Positions 61,294 to 64,000 of a stretch of 64,000 nucleotides of DNA are shown in pieces; within the stretch, counting starts at the first letter, position 1; each line of letters begins with the position of its first letter. Origin of the DNA: Curtobacterium salicis (lineage in GTDB: Bacteria; Actinomycetota; Actinomycetes; Actinomycetales; Microbacteriaceae); the NCBI RefSeq assembly GCF_011759505.1, contig NZ_JAAOYO010000002.1:248001-312000 (forward strand), written 5' to 3'. A program made the translations under genes and the position numbers. Under the pieces are notes generated by a model, which saw only the letters and a list, made by a program, of their open reading frames with translations, was not told the DNA's origin and did no database searches.

Positions 61294-64000
61294 TCAGCCG
61301 ATCGCCTCGCGCCAGGCGCGTTCGAGTCCGGCACGGTCGAGCAGCGACGACGGCCGGACCTCCAGGTCGTCCGCGACGAAGTAGAACACCGCGTCGACGT
61401 CCTCGATCGGCCGCCCGGTGAACTCGGCGTACGCGACGCGGTAGAGCGCGAGTTGCAGCTGGCGGCGGTCCAGGTCGTCGGCGCCGCTCGGGGCCTTGCC
61501 GGTCTTCCAGTCGACCACCTCGATCCGCCCGTCGATCTCGTACACGGCGTCGAGCTTGCAGACCACGCTGTGCCCGAGGAACGGGATGTGGATCTCGCGC
61601 TCGACCTCGACCGGGGTCAGTCCGGCCCACCGTGAGCGGGCGAAGGTGTCCTGGAAGTCGGCCAGCCGTCGGGCGTCGTCGTCGCTCACCGGGACCTCGC
61701 CGACCGCTGCCGGTCCGCCCTCGGTCGTCTCGTCGGGATCGAGGTCGAGCTCATCGTCCCAGGCGTCGAACCCGCCGTCCCAGCCGCCGAGCGCCGCGGG
61801 GGCCGTCCCCCGGGCACGCTGCTCGACCCACTGGTGGAACAGGGTGCCGAGTCGCGTCGCGCGGTACGGCCGTTCCGGCATCGGTCGACGCAGCCGCTCG
61901 GCGACCTTGTCGGGCTCGCCGAGGTAGTCCTTGAAGCCCGACGCCGGCACGCGGTGCGGGACGACGACCTGGTGCGCGGCCGACCGGGAAGCCCGACGTT
62001 CCGCGAGCAGCAGGTCGATGTCGGCGGCGTAGCGACCGGCAGCGCCGGGGTTGGCGTTCCGGACCCGGTCGGCCGCCGCCAGCACCCGGGGGCCACGGGA
62101 CCCGAACGGCACGTGCGGCCAGGTCTGCGACGCCCCCTGGTCACCGAGCGGGTTCGACTCGTGGGTCGTCCCCTCCGGGATCCGGTCCGCCTCGAGCACG
62201 CCGGCCGCCACCAGGTCGTGCAGGTAGCGGCTCGGCGCGGTCGGCTTCACGCCGGTCGACCACGACGACCCGGTGACGAGCAGCTCGTGCTTCGCCCGGG
62301 TCAGCGCGACGTAGGTGAGCCGGCGCTCCTCGTCCTCGTTCCGGGCCTTGACCTCGTCCTTGAACGCGTCGATCGCGTCCACGACGTCCTTCTGGGTCTC
62401 CTGTCCGCGCCAGGCCAGACGCGGCAGTTCGTCGGCGTCGCCACGGAACTCGTACGGCAGCCGACCGAAGCCGAGCCAGCCGGTCGAGCCCTCCTGCGGG
62501 CGGGCCGGCAACCCGCCCTCGACCATCCGGGGCACGGCGACCGCATCCCACTCGAGCCCCTTCGACCCGTGGATGGTGAGGATCTGCACGGTGCCGCCCT
62601 CGGGCTCCTCGGACCGCGGCCCCATGTCGTCCCGACGCGCCGCGGCGTCGATCCACCCGAGGAACGCGCCGAGGTCCGCCCGGTCGTCGGTCTGCACGAA
62701 CCCGCTGAGCTCGTCGACGAAGGCGTCGAGGTACGCCGAGCCGCCGTGCTCGTGCGCCGTGACCTCGATGTCGAGCCGCATCTCCTGCACCACGAGCGTG
62801 ACGAAGTCGACCAGGTCGCCGCCCGCGCGGGCACGCAGCGAGGACAGCTGCGCACCGAGGGCCCGCATGCGCTCCCGGCCGGCCGGGCTGATGCCCTCGA
62901 GCGCGGTGTGGTCGTCGGGGGCGGTCGTCACGAAGTCGAGGGCGTCGACGACGGACCCGTGCTCCCCCGCGGCGACCGACGCCCGGAACGCCGCCGTGAC
63001 GTCGTCGTCGAGCCGCCGGTGCGTGTGGTCGCGGCCGAAGAGCCAGCGGGCCAGACCGTGCAGCGCGACGATGTCCGCCGCCCCGATCCGCCACCGGGCG
63101 CCGGCGAGCAGTCGGATCAGGTCGTTGCCCGCGGCGGGGTCGTGCAGCACCCGGAGGCACGCCACCAGGTCCACGATCTCCGGTCGCTGCAGCAGGCCCC
63201 CGGTACCGAGCACGTGGTACGGCACCGCCCGGGCACCGAGCGCCGCCGTGAAGGCGGACAGGTCCTTCCGGGCGCGGAGCAGCAGCGCCATCGACCCGTC
63301 GGGGTTCCGCGCGCGCTGGTCGGCGAACCAGGCGGCCACGGCGTCGGCCTCTTCCGGCAGGGTCTCCGGGAACACCGCGGAGACCGTGCCGCTGTCCGCA
63401 CCGGGCCGCGGCTCGAGGCGCTCCACCTGGACCTCGGACGCGCTCGAGAGCGGCTCGACGACGGCGTTCGCGGCGGCGAGCACGTCGACGGGGTTCCGCC
63501 AGCTGGTCGACAGGGCGTAGGTGACGACCGGTTCGCCCGCCGGGTCCCCGAAGTCGGCCGGGAAGCGCGCGAGGTTCGCCGCACTGGCTCCGCGGAAGCC
63601 GTAGATGGACTGGTGCGGGTCCCCGACCGCCATCACCGGGTGGTCGCGGAACAGCCGGGCCAGGAACCGCGTCTGCACGACCGAGGTGTCCTGGTACTCG
63701 TCGAGCAGCACGACGGCGAACCGCGAGCGCAGGTCGTCTGCAACCCGCGGGGCAGCGTCGGCGGCAGCGAGTGCCAGGGCGATCTGGTCCGAGAACTCGA
63801 CGAAGCCGCGGTCGACCTTCTGTCGGCGGAACTCCTCGACCAGGTCCGCGAGCGGTTCGAGGGACCCGACCGCGGCGACGGCGTCGGTGACGGCCTTGTA
63901 CGGCGTGCCGCGACTCGACCCGGGCAGTTCGAGCAGCCCCCCGAAGTCGATCGAGAACCGACGGAGGTCGGCCGGGTCGACGAGGTGCTCGGAGGCGGCC
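61294..64000 (-). CDS. UvrD/RecB-type helicase-nuclease, 5' end outside the window
   Basis: The frame is open to base 64000, giving more than 900 residues without the N-terminus. Seen are the FVEFSDQIALA block, Walker B VVLLDEYQDTSVVQ, motif III GDPHQSIYGFRGAS, motif IV STSWRNPVDVL, motif V HGSKGLEWDAV and motif VI YVALTRAKHELLV. The last 180 residues hold a RecB-family PD-(D/E)XK nuclease domain: KLDAVYEIDGRIEVVDWKTGK with the catalytic Asp and Lys, then QLALYRVAY. This is the Rv3201c (AdnB/AddA-like) type that works with a partner, Rv3202c-like, in double-strand break repair; the partner would lie just outside the window. Confidence 0.94.
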   Translation of the reverse strand, partial: AASEHLVDPADLRRFSIDFGGLLELPGSSRGTPYKAVTDAVAAVGSLEPLADLVEEFRRQKVDRGFVEFSDQIALALAAADAAPRVADDLRSRFAVVLLDEYQDTSVVQTRFLARLFRDHPVMAVGDPHQSIYGFRGASAANLARFPADFGDPAGEPVVTYALSTSWRNPVDVLAAANAVVEPLSSASEVQVERLEPRPGADSGTVSAVFPETLPEEADAVAAWFADQRARNPDGSMALLLRARKDLSAFTAALGARAVPYHVLGTGGLLQRPEIVDLVACLRVLHDPAAGNDLIRLLAGARWRIGAADIVALHGLARWLFGRDHTHRRLDDDVTAAFRASVAAGEHGSVVDALDFVTTAPDDHTALEGISPAGRERMRALGAQLSSLRARAGGDLVDFVTLVVQEMRLDIEVTAHEHGGSAYLDAFVDELSGFVQTDDRADLGAFLGWIDAAARRDDMGPRSEEPEGGTVQILTIHGSKGLEWDAVAVPRMVEGGLPARPQEGSTGWLGFGRLPYEFRGDADELPRLAWRGQETQKDVVDAIDAFKDEVKARNEDEERRLTYVALTRAKHELLVTGSSWSTGVKPTAPSRYLHDLVAAGVLEADRIPEGTTHESNPLGDQGASQTWPHVPFGSRGPRVLAAADRVRNANPGAAGRYAADIDLLLAERRASRSAAHQVVVPHRVPASGFKDYLGEPDKVAERLRRPMPERPYRATRLGTLFHQWVEQRARGTAPAALGGWDGGFDAWDDELDLDPDETTEGGPAAVGEVPVSDDDARRLADFQDTFARSRWAGLTPVEVEREIHIPFLGHSVVCKLDAVYEIDGRIEVVDWKTGKAPSGADDLDRRQLQLALYRVAYAEFTGRPIEDVDAVFYFVADDLEVRPSSLLDRAGLERAWREAIG

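Overview
The window is about 64 kb of chromosomal DNA from a high-G+C actinobacterium. Strong GTG use, stop/start overlaps of the GTGA type, GatCAB and MnmA-LigA gene orders, and many conserved actinobacterial families (DUF3039, DUF3054, DUF3097, UPF0182, mycothiol-dependent isomerase-like) point to the Microbacteriaceae. Curtobacterium is my best guess, by general resemblance only. I see no insertion sequence, prophage, CRISPR array, integrase or rRNA.

Layout. 1-4.5 kb: a YceI fragment, a DinB/maleylpyruvate-isomerase-like protein, an aldo/keto reductase and an MpaB/DUF2236 oxygenase, separated by unusually long repeat-rich spacers. 4.8-12 kb: an acyl-CoA synthetase, a DrrAB-type ABC exporter, a Gly-rich membrane protein, a GDPD-inositol monophosphatase fusion, DUF3054 and a Cys-motif protein. 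12-16 kb: DUF3097, a zinc alcohol dehydrogenase and a type III polyketide synthase coupled to a methyltransferase. 16-28 kb: gatCAB, a class A penicillin-binding protein, a DUF1023 hydrolase, ligA and mnmA. 27.6-30 kb: an MFS transporter, tRNA-Leu(UAG) and a DedA protein. 30-34 kb: murI-rph-rdgB, pncB and DUF3039. 34-37 kb: an ABC exporter whose ATPase has a long disordered N-terminus. 37.3-44.3 kb: a cell-wall polyol-phosphate (teichoic-acid-like) cluster with a nucleotidyltransferase, a TagGH-type exporter, two family-2 glycosyltransferases, a CDP-alcohol phosphotransferase and a CDP-glycerol-type transferase. 44.5-50.4 kb: an HtrA-type protease with a Tyr-Gly-Gln repeat tail, an aminotransferase, a nitrilase and a divergent TetR/aldo-keto reductase pair. 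50.5 kb: initiator tRNA-fMet. 50.7-64 kb: a block with the gene order of Mycobacterium tuberculosis Rv3193c-Rv3201c: UPF0182, YlbL-type PDZ/Lon protease, DUF2342 metalloprotease, a ThiF/cyclodehydratase-like protein, UvrD2, NudC, an APH-fold protein and a UvrD/RecB helicase-nuclease that runs off the window.

Two themes recur. First, fourteen genes have a TANNNT hexamer 6-9 nt before the start codon, the signature of leaderless mRNAs. Second, several junctions between convergent genes carry long hairpins, and an 11-bp motif (CGGGAGGCACG) recurs only between genes.

The most interesting objects are a 19-bp start-codon duplication that creates an upstream ORF before the wall-polymer exporter, a lone cyclodehydratase-like gene whose last zinc cysteines are encoded antisense to UvrD2, and several enzymes missing key residues (GDPD domain, NudC zinc ribbon, APH-fold protein).
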